64,000 bases of DNA from Nostoc sp. JL33 (GCF_017114985.1 NZ_JABXKP010000045.1:1-64000); one strand, 5' to 3'; counted from the stretch's first letter, positions 8,868-17,574 are shown. The notes: generated by a model from the letters alone, not told the origin. Translations and numbers: made by a program.

Positions 8868-9758
8868 TTAAAAAGATCCAGCAATCATCCCAGCAAGTAA
8901 AATAAAACCAATCCACACGTTTTGCCGGAACATCTCACCATAAACAGGATTAGGTAAATCTTGCTTTCTTAATCGCAGAGACTGCCAAACCCATCCGATA
9001 GTAGCAAGTGCAAGGCTAATCCAGAAAGCTAAGTGCAGATGTATGAGTACACCTAACCAAGCCAATAACAAGATTGTGCCAGCAAAGAAAATTCCAATAG
9101 CTACGGGGGCATAATTCCCAAAAAATAGGGCGCTAGAATTAACACCAATGCGGCGATCGTCTTCCTTGTCGCTCATAGCATAAACTGTATCAAATCCCAA
9201 TGTCCACAATATAGTCGCACCCCAAAGTAACCAAGTTGGTTGGGAGATAGTTTGTGTGACTGCACTCCAGCTAATCAATACCCCAAAACCCCAAGCGATA
9301 GAAAGCACCAGTTGTGGTACGGGAAACACCCGTTTTGCACCTGGATAGAGCAGAATTACAGGCACAGCTGCCACAGATAACCAGAAACTCAGGGGGTTAA
9401 GATAAAAGGCCAGGACTGCTGCACATGCTAGCGATACGATCGCGACTACAATCCCAACTTTCAAAGACAGGGCGCGAGAAGCCAGGGGGCGATCGCGTGT
9501 TCTCTCCACTTGTGGATCAATATCCCGATCCCACAAATCATTGACAACACACCCCGCCGCACTCGTGGCCAGAGTACCCAATATAATCACACCAACCAGA
9601 GGTAAAGGCGGTTTCCCAGAAGCTGCCAAAAACACAGCCCAAAGAGCAGGAATCATTAAAATTAACCGTCCTTCTGGTTTATGCCAGCGCAAAAGCCGGA
9701 TAATCACAAGCCAAATTGGTTTGTGGGGGTGTTCTGGCGTTGTTAACATAGTATTCAT
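8868..9758 (-). CDS. 4-hydroxybenzoate polyprenyl (solanesyl) transferase, UbiA family
   Basis: This membrane enzyme attaches a prenyl tail to 4-hydroxybenzoate, the early step of plastoquinone synthesis in cyanobacteria. It has the first Asp-rich motif NDLWDRDID and the second SDKEDDRRIG, PEGRLILMIPALWAVFLA at the N-terminus and about eight helices. An open frame extends 17 codons upstream, but those are made of ATTGGGC-type repeats (giving MSNSQCPVCPMPNAQSP), so ATG at 9758 or 9749 (MLTTPEHP) is the more likely start. It is followed by the DsbA-like gene. Confidence 0.9.
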   Translation of the reverse strand: MNTMLTTPEHPHKPIWLVIIRLLRWHKPEGRLILMIPALWAVFLAASGKPPLPLVGVIILGTLATSAAGCVVNDLWDRDIDPQVERTRDRPLASRALSLKVGIVVAIVSLACAAVLAFYLNPLSFWLSVAAVPVILLYPGAKRVFPVPQLVLSIAWGFGVLISWSAVTQTISQPTWLLWGATILWTLGFDTVYAMSDKEDDRRIGVNSSALFFGNYAPVAIGIFFAGTILLLAWLGVLIHLHLAFWISLALATIGWVWQSLRLRKQDLPNPVYGEMFRQNVWIGFILLAGMIAGSF

Positions 9759-10102
9759 TGGGGATTGGGCATTGGGCATTGGGCAAACAGGGCATTGGGA
9801 ATTGGACATTGGGAATTAGTTATTTCTTCCATGCCCTATGCGCCATGCCCCATGCCCTAATTCACACATCTTTATATTTATAGAATAACGTTATTTGTTA
9901 TTTGTAAAAACATAACCTCAAGTGGTAACTTTAAATATTTTTAAATAGTCACTACGGTTAGAAACATTAGGGTGAATATACTTAGCTCAGTTACCCTCGA
10001 CCTACGGTTAATCTCAGAGCAAGTATGTTGCAACAAATATCAGTGCCAGCTACCCCGACATACCACCGTTTGCCATCATTTCTTATAAAGAGAGAAAACT
10101 AG
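9759..10102. other. Divergent intergenic region with heptamer repeats
   Basis: The left third is CATTGGG- and GCCCCAT-type heptamer repeats (9759-9860). The rest, upstream of the exopolyphosphatase gene, is A/T-rich and presumably holds promoters for both divergent genes; I could not pick a convincing -10/-35 pair. No small gene is seen. Confidence 0.5.
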
Positions 10103-11758
10103 ATGCTGAATTTAGTAGCTTCGGCTAGCGGGGAGAGTGTTCCAACTCAACCACCTAACCAACATCGGATTATTGCTGCCATTGACCTGGGAACAAATTC
10201 TCTACACATGGTAGTAGTCAAGATTGACCCCACACTACCAGCTTTCAGCATTATCGCCAAAGAAAAAGAAACCGTGAGACTTGGCGATCGCAATCTAACT
10301 ACTGGGGAACTCAAACCGGAGATCATTAAAACGGCGATCGCTGCTTTAAGACGCTTCCAAGAAGTTGCCAAAACTATCAACGCTGAAACTATCATCGCTG
10401 TGGCAACTAGTGCTGTACGGGAAGCCCCCAATGGTAAAGATTTTTTGCAGATAGTAGAAACGGAGTTGGGTTTAAGCGTTGACTTGATTTCTGGTCAAGA
10501 AGAAGCGCGACGAATCTACCTTGGCGTTCTGTCGGGGATGGAATTTAACAACCAGCCTCACATGATTGTTGATATTGGCGGTGGTTCCACAGAATTGATT
10601 TTAGGCGACAGTAACGAACCGCGCACTCTTACTAGTACCAAAGTCGGTGCAGTACGACTCACTAGCGAGTTAATCACCACTGACCCGATCAGCAACACGG
10701 AGTTTCAGCAGCTGCAAGCCTATGCACGCGGGATGTTAGAACGTTCCGTGGATGAAGTATTAGCAAACCTTCAGCTTGGGGAATCTCCGCGTTTGGTGGG
10801 TACCTCTGGCACGATTGAAACCCTGGCGATGATTGATGCACGAGAAAAGTCGGGTGTTATTCCTTCCACTCTCAATGGCTACCAGTTTAGTCTTAAAGAC
10901 TTGCGAGAGTTGGTAAATCGCTTGCGGAAGCTGAGTAACTCCGAAACGGCTGCCATACCTGGGATGCCAGAGAAGCGGGCGGAAGTTATACTGGCTGGCG
11001 CAGTCATATTACAGGAAGTAATGACCCTTTTGGGTAGTGAATCGGTTACAGTTTGTGAGCGTTCTCTCAGGGAAGGCGTAATCGTAGATTGGATGTTAAC
11101 CCACGGTTTAATTGAAGATAAGCTACGTTACCAAAGTTCAGTTCGAGAACGGAATGTTCTAAAACTTGCTAATAAGTACCATGTCAATTTAGAATATAGC
11201 GATCGCGTGGCAAAATTTACCGAGAGTTTATTTGACCAAACTCAAGGTACCCTACACCACTGGGGATCTGACGAGCGACAACTGCTGTGGGCAGCTGCAA
11301 TATTACATAATTGCGGTCATTATGTGAGTCATTCGTCTCACCACAAGCACTCTTACTATCTAATTCGCAATGGTGAATTACTCGGTTATACAGAAACCGA
11401 GATTGAAATCATTGCCAATTTAGCGCGTTATCATCGCAAATCGCCGCCCAAGAAAAAACATGAAGAGTACCAGAATTTGCTGACTAAACACCAGCGACAA
11501 ATGGTTAGTCAATTGAGTGCAATTTTAAGATTGGCAGTGGCATTGGATAGACGAAAAATTGGTGCGATCGCTCAAGTGCAATGTGAGTATTATGAACAAT
11601 TTCGGCAGGTAAACTTGCTAATCTTTCCATCTAAATCTGATGATGACTGTGCTTTAGAACTCTGGAGTTTAGATTACAAGAAAGGAGTATTTGAGGAAGA
11701 ATTTGGAGTGAAATTAGTAGCGAGTTTAGAAAAATCTAGCGTTGCTAACTTATCTTAG
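10103..11758 (+). CDS. ppx: Exopolyphosphatase / pppGpp phosphohydrolase (Ppx/GppA)
   Basis: The 551-residue protein has the ASKHA-fold phosphatase domain (about 20-320), with AAIDLGTNSLHMVVVKID for phosphate 1, TSAVREAPNG, the phosphate-2 loop DIGGGSTELILG, and GTSGTIETLA. A helical C-terminal HD-like domain (about 330-550) carries LHNCGHYVSHSSHHKHSYY and ARYHRKS. Family members remove phosphate from polyphosphate ends or convert pppGpp to ppGpp. A 20-residue N-terminal extension precedes the core. The two-domain architecture is that of long bacterial and cyanobacterial PPX. Which substrate dominates cannot be told from sequence. Confidence 0.93.
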   Translation: MLNLVASASGESVPTQPPNQHRIIAAIDLGTNSLHMVVVKIDPTLPAFSIIAKEKETVRLGDRNLTTGELKPEIIKTAIAALRRFQEVAKTINAETIIAVATSAVREAPNGKDFLQIVETELGLSVDLISGQEEARRIYLGVLSGMEFNNQPHMIVDIGGGSTELILGDSNEPRTLTSTKVGAVRLTSELITTDPISNTEFQQLQAYARGMLERSVDEVLANLQLGESPRLVGTSGTIETLAMIDAREKSGVIPSTLNGYQFSLKDLRELVNRLRKLSNSETAAIPGMPEKRAEVILAGAVILQEVMTLLGSESVTVCERSLREGVIVDWMLTHGLIEDKLRYQSSVRERNVLKLANKYHVNLEYSDRVAKFTESLFDQTQGTLHHWGSDERQLLWAAAILHNCGHYVSHSSHHKHSYYLIRNGELLGYTETEIEIIANLARYHRKSPPKKKHEEYQNLLTKHQRQMVSQLSAILRLAVALDRRKIGAIAQVQCEYYEQFRQVNLLIFPSKSDDDCALELWSLDYKKGVFEEEFGVKLVASLEKSSVANLS

Positions 11759-11765
11759 AAAGTAG

Positions 11766-11791
11766 GGTGCGTTAACGCAGTGTAACGCACC
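11766..11791. terminator. GGTGCGTTA palindrome after ppx
   Basis: GGTGCGTTA and TAACGCACC form a hairpin 8 bases after the ppx stop. A near-identical palindrome lies at 47745-47771, also just past the end of a gene. It is therefore a dispersed REP-like palindrome that probably serves as a transcript end. Confidence 0.55.
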
Positions 11792-12172
11792 TGTACATAG
11801 TTTGTAGTCTATGATTGTGATAATTTATCACCTTGAGAAATTAGGCTCAATCAATATAAAAGCTTGAGGTAAAAATCAAATAAATTTATGCGGGAGGTGT
11901 TAAATGGGCTATAATTAGCAAAAAATACCTTATTAGAGAACAAGACTTTTTATCTAAATATGCTTTCAAAATTAAAGTCAACCTCTTAGCTAATTTTTGC
12001 ATCATACTTAAGGATCAATTTATAAACTGTCCTAAGAAGCATTTAAAAATAAAAATTAGTAATTATAATATAGTTAACAATCTATTTAATGTAGGTTATG
12101 TTGCTATTGGATATCTAAGCCGGGAAAACTTAGATATCCTTATATAAAATTTCAATAAAGCAGGCTCAATTG
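11792..12172. other. A/T-rich intergenic stretch
   Basis: No gene or recognisable site is seen between the ppx terminator palindrome and the decayed toxin-antitoxin copy. A short inverted repeat (TTGGATATCTAAGC..CTTAGATATCC) lies at about 12107-12139. Confidence 0.4.
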
Positions 12173-12378
12173 CTCGGTTCTCCAGAAATAGTGACTTTGA
12201 AAATTGAACCTCCCCAAACCGAACATCCTTGGATGAAATTTGCGGGTATGTTCAAAGATGAACCGTAATTTGAGGAGATGCTGGCATATATAGAAGCTGA
12301 ACGCAGTCAAATTGGCTTGGAGAATGAGACAAAGTGAGTGTTGTGTGGATATTAGATACACATCACTTATCTTTTCGG
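12173..12378 (+). pseudogene. Decayed duplicate of the adjacent antitoxin-toxin pair
   Basis: A frame from 12173 gives IVTLKIEPPQTEHPWMKFA and then GMFKDEP, a TAA at 12266-12268 where the intact neighbour has Gln, then FEEMLAYIEAER and a shortened tail ending ENETK at the TGA of 12335-12337. It is followed by about 40 bases matching the start of the PIN toxin gene, already carrying a stop. The copy lacks the first half of the antitoxin and nearly all of the toxin. It matches the intact pair at 12439-13235 too closely to be chance, so it is the remnant of a tandem duplication. Confidence 0.82.
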
Positions 12379-12438
12379 TTACGACTTAATTATTGATTAA
12401 TGTTATTATAAATATTCAACTTGAAAAATCAAAATATT

Positions 12439-12819
12439 ATGAATATAGCTGTAAAAACTACCTCTGCGACAACTGCACCTAAGTTAACTTATGATGTGCT
12501 GATTGAAAATCAAGCAGATGGTACAGTTAAAGCAACATTGCTAGGTTTACCAGACTGCCAAGGTTTAGGAAATACGGAAACGGAAGCAATAGAGAAACTC
12601 AGTCAAAGTTTGCAAACTCGGTTAGAAACAGCCAAAATTGTGACTTTAGAAATTGAAGCGCCCAAAGTAGAAAACCCTTGGATGAAATTTGCGGGTATGT
12701 TCAAAGATGATCCGCAATTTGACGAGATGCTGGCATATATAGAAGCTGATCGCCGTGAACTTGACGCAAAAATGGAGGAACATTATCGGCAACTTGATGC
12801 GGAGAATGAAACTAAGTGA
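12439..12819 (+). CDS. HicB-like antitoxin paired with a PIN toxin
   Basis: The protein of 126 residues has two parts. Residues 15-75 (LTYDVLIENQADGTVKATL, LPDCQGLGNTETEAIEKL) resemble the HicB partial RNase-H-like fold. The C-terminal tail (WMKFAGMFKDDPQFDEMLAYI, then charged helix) is the type that wraps PIN-domain toxins in cyanobacterial pairs. Its stop overlaps the toxin start by 4 bases (GTGA), as in most toxin-antitoxin operons. ATG at 12439 is preferred to the TTG at 12421. It should bind and silence the toxin and probably repress its own promoter. A dead copy lies immediately upstream. Confidence 0.78.
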   Translation: MNIAVKTTSATTAPKLTYDVLIENQADGTVKATLLGLPDCQGLGNTETEAIEKLSQSLQTRLETAKIVTLEIEAPKVENPWMKFAGMFKDDPQFDEMLAYIEADRRELDAKMEEHYRQLDAENETK

Positions 12820-13235
12820 TATGGATACTTGATACAGATCACGTCTCACTTTTTCAACAAAGGCATCCAGTTGTCACGCAGCGTATCAATGCAGTCAATC
12901 GTGAAGACATTGCTGTAACAATAATTACAGTTGAAGAACAACTGCGTGGGAGGTTTAATGTAATCAGAAAGGCTTCCTCATCTGATACATTGGTATTAGC
13001 TTATGCAAACCTACAGGCTACCTTAGAGTTTTTCAAAAATGTGCGATCGCTAGGATTTGACCAGTATGCTATCAATTGTTATGAAGATTTGATTCGTCAA
13101 AGAATTCGCATTGGTACTCAAGATTTACGCATTGCGGCAATTACGCTGTCAGTGAATGGGATTTTAGTAACCCGCAACCGCAAGGATTTTGAAAAAGTGC
13201 CTAATTTGCGTTTTGAAGATTGGACTATATCTTAA
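12816..13235 (+). CDS. VapC-like PIN-domain ribonuclease toxin
   Basis: The 139-residue PIN domain shows the acidic active-site set: Asp in WILDTDHVSLF (about residue 6), Glu in TVEEQLRGRF (about 40), Asp in GTQDLRIAAI (about 100) and Asp in TRNRKDFEKVPNL (about 119). The family cleaves RNA in a metal-dependent way when released from its antitoxin. The start is GTG, overlapping the antitoxin stop by 4 bases, so translation is coupled. All four acidic residues are present, so the toxin looks active. Confidence 0.88.
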   Translation: MIWILDTDHVSLFQQRHPVVTQRINAVNREDIAVTIITVEEQLRGRFNVIRKASSSDTLVLAYANLQATLEFFKNVRSLGFDQYAINCYEDLIRQRIRIGTQDLRIAAITLSVNGILVTRNRKDFEKVPNLRFEDWTIS

Positions 13236-13376
13236 TACGATTCAGTTAAGGCTAAAACTCTGTTGTCAAAGCCAAATTTTTTAAGGAAACGTAAAGGACG
13301 CAAAGGAACAGAAGGAAGAAATGCTTAACTGAACCGTCTTGGACTATATCTTAATTCTTATCAAGGTTAATTTAAC

Positions 13377-13757
13377 CTATTTGTTTATAGTTAAAAACTT
13401 CAGAGTAATATTATTAGCTTCCCAGTATTCTTTGGCTGAATTTAAAATATCCAATGCTATTTGGTACTGTGTAGGGTCAGCTTGAGCAAAGATATCAGCA
13501 TGATCATACAATATGACGTATCTCTCAGCCGGACACCATGTTAAATCGGTGATACATTCATCAAAAGCATCCCAGTTTGCACTAAAGTATGTAGGAAATT
13601 GGATTGCTTCAGCAGCTTTACTTAAAAATGTTTCTTTGCTATTAATTTTTTTACCATCAAGATAAAAAACTTTAGTTCCTGGTTCTGCGGGTATTTGTTC
13701 CACTGTTTCACGTATGCCTTGTTTTGCGTCTATTGAAACATTTAGAAATTCACTCAT
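13377..13757 (-). CDS. Barstar-family (barnase inhibitor) protein
   Basis: The 126-residue protein has the barstar core: FYLDGKKINSKETFLSKAAEAI, then FPTYFSANWDAFDECITDL with the Asn-Trp-Asp-Ala motif of the inhibitor helix, and YVILYDHADIFA. Barstars bind and block barnase-like ribonucleases. No barnase gene is adjacent, so the partner is not visible. ATG at 13757 has a clear ribosome site, AAGGAGA, 6 bases upstream, and is preferred to a GTG at 13778. The gene follows the vWA-PP2C-kinase operon by 59 bases on the same strand and may be its fourth member. Confidence 0.85.
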   Translation of the reverse strand: MSEFLNVSIDAKQGIRETVEQIPAEPGTKVFYLDGKKINSKETFLSKAAEAIQFPTYFSANWDAFDECITDLTWCPAERYVILYDHADIFAQADPTQYQIALDILNSAKEYWEANNITLKFLTINK

Positions 13758-13816
13758 GTATTTCTCCTTACTTATCACGACTACTAGATGAATTTTTGAA
13801 GGCTATTGTTAAAATG

Positions 13817-16108
13817 CTATAGTCTAGGGTTTTTGTGACCCCGCCAGGAGTCAAACCAAAGCAAAGCAATAGCAACGCAATACCAAAAAAAAGCAAACCA
13901 AGCAAGGAAAGCAGACCAACCAAGCAAACAAAAAAATAATCCAATCCCAACAATAACCACTACCAAAACGTTCACATCAGAATTTAAAGTAGTTGTAGTG
14001 GTATGTGTTGCCGATGGTTGGGTTATTACGGGTTGAATATGAGGTGTAGAAGCTGCTGGTTGAGAAATATTAGATTGAGTTGGCTTAATTAGTGATGAAG
14101 TAGCTGTATTGCTTGATGATGCAAGCTGCCAAATATTGATAGTTTTGTCAAAGCTTGCACTGGCAAGGATTTTGCCATCTGGGCTAAAAGCTACGGAATA
14201 AACATAGGAGGAATGCCCCTTAAGGGTGTAGATTTCTCTTGCCGTGCCTACATCCCATAGTTTGATAGTATTGTCAAAGCTTGCACTGGCAAGGGTTTTG
14301 CCATCTGGACTGAAGGCAACTGAACGAACCCAGTCGGAATGCCCTTGGAGAGTGCGGATTTGCCCTCCTGTTGTGACATCCCAGAGTTTGATAGTCTTGT
14401 CATCACTCCCACTGGCAAGGATTTTGCCATCTGGGCTAAAGGCAACCAAACGAACCCAGTCGGAATGTGCTTGGAAAGTGCGGATTTGCCGTCCTGTTGT
14501 GACATCCCAGAGTTTGATAGTCGTGTCATTACTCCCACTGGCAAGGATTTTGCCATCTGGGCTGAAAGCTACGGAATTAACGTTGGAGGAATGCACTTGC
14601 AGAGTGCGGATTTGCCGTCCTGTTGTGACATCCCACAGTTTGATAGTCCTGTCACAACTCCCACTGGCAAGGATTTTGCCATCTGGGCTAAAGGCAACCG
14701 AAAGAACCCAGGCGGAATGTGCTTGGAGAGTGCGTATTTGCCCTCTTGTTGTCACATCCCACAGTTTGATATTCGTGTCATCACTCCCACTGGCAAGGAT
14801 TTTGCCATCTGGGCTGAAAGCTACGGAATAAACGTTTGAGAAATGCCCCTGAAGGGTGTAAATTTCTCTTCCCGTGCCGACATCCCACAACTTGATAGTA
14901 TTGTCATTACTCCCACTTGCAAGAGTTTTGCCATTTGGACTGAAAGCTACCGAATTAACAGAGTTGGAATGCCCTTGTAAGGTATGGATTTGCCCTCCTA
15001 TTGCGACATTTTCTAAAGTTTTATCTGCGGCAAAAGCTTTAGGTTGTGATGTTGATACAGCAAAAGCAGATTGTTGTTTTGGTCTAGCAAAGCCAGGAAA
15101 TATATCAATATGAAGTTTTGTAAAGCGATCGCACCAATAACACTTACCATAAGTTTGGCTGTAGTAGTGGCTGTCTACCTTTCCACAGATAGTTAACTCA
15201 TTAACAGCAAGTCTGAGCGCCTTTACCCAATCCTCAGCAGTTGGGCGTAAGTTAGGATTTTGATAACCATCATTAAAGCATTTGAGAAAACATCGCTGAA
15301 CCTCTGGGTGAACAATCTCAAGAGGAATTGTCCTTTCTACAGGTTGAATCAAATTGTTTGGTGCATACAGCCAAAAACCGTGACGGATAAGTTCATTAGG
15401 TAGTGGTGTGTCTCCCGTACCTGTCCACTTTCCCGCAAAAGGAGTTTGACCACCAAACAACAACTGATAGATAATCACTGCTAACCGGAAGCGATCGTGT
15501 ACTTCCGTTTGATCAATGCTATCAAAATCTTTGCCAATGAGTTCCGGTGGTGTAAAGCCATCTGAACCAACTGAACAACGATAAACCTTATTATTTTTCG
15601 GATTCCGAACCTGAAAAGAATCAGTATCAATAATTGAAGGTAAGGCGCGATCGTTAACAAGAATATTTTGCGGCTTGATGTCACCCAAAACATAGTCAGA
15701 AATGTGAATTGCTTCAATAATTGAGGCGATATTCAGCGCCGTTGTGTGGAGAAAACGCCAATCAACCTCAAGTTTTAGCCGCTTCCGAAGTTGGGGGTTG
15801 TATATATCAATAAGTTCTTTGCCTTCCTTAATTTCCGGCATCAAAAAGCCCACACAATCACCCTGAGCATCTTTCAGTAACGACTTAGGCCAAGCAAAAG
15901 AAATATGATTGAGATGAGAGTTTGGCTCTTTGGGGCGGTGCGCTATCATCACCGCCAACTTTTGCACACGCTCAGGTTTTTGGTCATGATAAATTTTTGC
16001 TAAGTAACCATTGCGATTAGTTTGCCAAACCTTCGCTTCACCACTATTTTTAGGTTCACCCAACAGAGTAATCGATTGACCCGTACTGGCACAGGTGAAA
16101 ACTGTCAT
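13817..16108 (-). CDS. Ser/Thr protein kinase fused to a seven-bladed WD40 propeller and membrane anchor
   Basis: The 763-residue protein starts with a divergent kinase domain (about 1-300). It has LAKIYHD as the probable Lys strand, VLGDIKPQNILV as the catalytic loop (Gly-Asp in place of Arg-Asp, Asp and Asn kept, about 140), and IDTDSFQV in place of DFG. A Cys cluster follows (CGK..CYWC, about 307-327), possibly a small zinc site. Seven 42-residue WD40 repeats (about 370-665, ending TIKLWDV) make a full propeller. A Thr/Ser-rich linker and one or two hydrophobic helices (about 710-755) end the chain. It lies 6 bases after PP2C, in one operon with vWA. Its targets are unknown. Confidence 0.9.
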   Translation of the reverse strand: MTVFTCASTGQSITLLGEPKNSGEAKVWQTNRNGYLAKIYHDQKPERVQKLAVMIAHRPKEPNSHLNHISFAWPKSLLKDAQGDCVGFLMPEIKEGKELIDIYNPQLRKRLKLEVDWRFLHTTALNIASIIEAIHISDYVLGDIKPQNILVNDRALPSIIDTDSFQVRNPKNNKVYRCSVGSDGFTPPELIGKDFDSIDQTEVHDRFRLAVIIYQLLFGGQTPFAGKWTGTGDTPLPNELIRHGFWLYAPNNLIQPVERTIPLEIVHPEVQRCFLKCFNDGYQNPNLRPTAEDWVKALRLAVNELTICGKVDSHYYSQTYGKCYWCDRFTKLHIDIFPGFARPKQQSAFAVSTSQPKAFAADKTLENVAIGGQIHTLQGHSNSVNSVAFSPNGKTLASGSNDNTIKLWDVGTGREIYTLQGHFSNVYSVAFSPDGKILASGSDDTNIKLWDVTTRGQIRTLQAHSAWVLSVAFSPDGKILASGSCDRTIKLWDVTTGRQIRTLQVHSSNVNSVAFSPDGKILASGSNDTTIKLWDVTTGRQIRTFQAHSDWVRLVAFSPDGKILASGSDDKTIKLWDVTTGGQIRTLQGHSDWVRSVAFSPDGKTLASASFDNTIKLWDVGTAREIYTLKGHSSYVYSVAFSPDGKILASASFDKTINIWQLASSSNTATSSLIKPTQSNISQPAASTPHIQPVITQPSATHTTTTTLNSDVNVLVVVIVGIGLFFCLLGWSAFLAWFAFFWYCVAIALLWFDSWRGHKNPRL
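14115..14998 (-). repeat. Seven 126-bp WD40-coding tandem repeats
   Basis: Seven DNA repeats of 126 bp each encode one WD40 blade of the kinase. Blades 3-6 are strikingly alike at DNA level (the words for KILASGS and TIKLWDVTTG recur almost unchanged), which points to recent amplification or gene conversion between blades. The variation is concentrated at the tips (HSNSV, HFSNV, HSAWV, HSDWV, HSSYV). Confidence 0.85.
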
Positions 16109-16114
16109 CGAATT

Positions 16115-16903
16115 TTACTCTCTATCAAAGAAGCACAAAAGTAAGGTTTTATCATCGTCAGTGCGAGAATTTAGCCGTTCAGAGTTGAGGAATTCCATCA
16201 GATATTTATCTTTCTCCTCTTCATTAACAGGTTCGTGCAAGTATTCCTCCAAAGGTTTAAAGAAAGGTGAGAAGGGTTTCCAGTCGCTCAAGCGAATTGC
16301 TACTTTCTCTAGTCCATCAGTGGAAGCACAAATAAACTCTTGTTTTTCGGAAATAACTTTTACCTGCATTTCTTTTACTGCATTTGCTGAAGTGATAAAA
16401 GTCGTTTCATTAGCAAACTCACCTTTATCTGGCTGAAACAACAGTTGATATTCTGACTCTTGGGAACGCCTTACAATAAATCCATCGCCAATTTGCATAG
16501 CTGCAACCCAGTCAGGAGTTGCTACGAAAACCAACAATGTACAAGCTAAATCATTGACAGAATAATTTTCTTTCTCTGCTTTTTTGCCTAACTCAGCAAT
16601 TACCTTATTTACAGTTTTAGTAAATAATCTCTCGGCTTCTGGTTGCGAAAGTGCTTGAGAAACTTTTTGCCACCAATGTTGACGCTTGCGAAGATATTCA
16701 CTAATTTTTGAGAGATATTTAAGTGCCGTTTCTACCGCCAACTCAGAACCAACATCAGAATATTTAGCACTACCAGCACCATCAGCAACCGCGCCTACAA
16801 TCACATCCTTAAAGGTGCAATATTTCCCATAATCTTGACAAACTATACCCTGGTTTTCATGACTTGTTCCGATCGCAGAACCCGCAACAGCTTTCCAATT
16901 CAC
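16115..16903 (-). CDS. PP2C-family Ser/Thr protein phosphatase
   Basis: The 262-residue protein has the PP2C metal-binding elements: SHENQGIVCQDYG (first Asp), VGAVADGAGSAKYSDVGSE (second Asp-Gly), CASTDGLEKVA and TDDDKTLLLCF near the C-terminus (final acidic site). It belongs to the short, stand-alone PP2C_2-like group often found next to vWA and kinase genes. It lies between the vWA gene (11 bases upstream) and the kinase gene (6 bases downstream), and should reverse the kinase's phosphorylation. All metal ligands that can be recognised are present. Confidence 0.9.
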   Translation of the reverse strand: MNWKAVAGSAIGTSHENQGIVCQDYGKYCTFKDVIVGAVADGAGSAKYSDVGSELAVETALKYLSKISEYLRKRQHWWQKVSQALSQPEAERLFTKTVNKVIAELGKKAEKENYSVNDLACTLLVFVATPDWVAAMQIGDGFIVRRSQESEYQLLFQPDKGEFANETTFITSANAVKEMQVKVISEKQEFICASTDGLEKVAIRLSDWKPFSPFFKPLEEYLHEPVNEEEKDKYLMEFLNSERLNSRTDDDKTLLLCFFDRE

Positions 16904-16914
16904 AAAATTTCCTC

Positions 16915-17574
16915 CTAACTGCTAATTTGACCCCATCCCATAGACGGTAAAGCTACAGCTTGCCCCACTTTGCCACTAGAAACTCGTTTCATCGAAGCAG
17001 AAAGCCAGACGAACAAATCACGAAAATTTAAGCCATTTAGCGTAACTGGTGGACGTTCAGGTGGAGAAATTTGTTTAAGGATATTCATATCAGCACCCTG
17101 TACACCAACCGCAAAAAATGACAGTCGGCTTTGTGCTTCTGCTTGTCTCAATCTTTGCGCTGCTGAATTCCATGAATCAGTTGGCGCTCCATCTGTAATC
17201 AAAAACACCCACGGGCGATAATAGAGAATACCGTTGTCTTTATAAGTCTGTTTCCGGCTTTCTAGAAAATCCAAGGCATACTCAATCGCCCCACCCATTG
17301 GGGTAACACCATCTACTTCTAATCTAGGCGGTGTAAATTGGTCAATCGTTACAAAGTCTTGCGTGAGTTTAACTATGGGGCCAAATGTAATCATGGCTAC
17401 TTCCACACTCAGCGATGCTTGGGAATCTTTTAGTACATCTTCTTTGAAAGCAGCAAGTCCTTGATTTAACTCTTGGATAGGCTGACCTGACATAGAGCCA
17501 GAAGTATCGAGTAAGAGAATTACAGGGCAACGATTTTCTGGATTTTCAACGAATTCAGGCAATCCTACAGGCAT
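16915..17574 (-). CDS. TerY-like von Willebrand factor A domain protein
   Basis: The 219-residue protein is a single vWA domain. Its metal-ion-dependent adhesion site is complete: LLLDTSGSMSG (Asp23-x-Ser25-x-Ser27), DGVTPMGGAI (Thr about 93) and FLITDGAPTDSW (Asp about 131). The family of small TerY-like vWA proteins is known from tellurium/stress clusters and from vWA-phosphatase-kinase triads. It is the first gene of the operon, followed by PP2C and the kinase. It probably serves as a metal-dependent scaffold or phosphorylation target; this is inference from triads described elsewhere. Confidence 0.9.
   Translation of the reverse strand: MPVGLPEFVENPENRCPVILLLDTSGSMSGQPIQELNQGLAAFKEDVLKDSQASLSVEVAMITFGPIVKLTQDFVTIDQFTPPRLEVDGVTPMGGAIEYALDFLESRKQTYKDNGILYYRPWVFLITDGAPTDSWNSAAQRLRQAEAQSRLSFFAVGVQGADMNILKQISPPERPPVTLNGLNFRDLFVWLSASMKRVSSGKVGQAVALPSMGWGQISS

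Noticed and set aside
14244-14839. Long open frames on the plus strand and alternate frame across the WD40 region
   Set aside because: They are mirror images of the 126-bp WD40 repeats; the kinase frame on the minus strand explains the openness.
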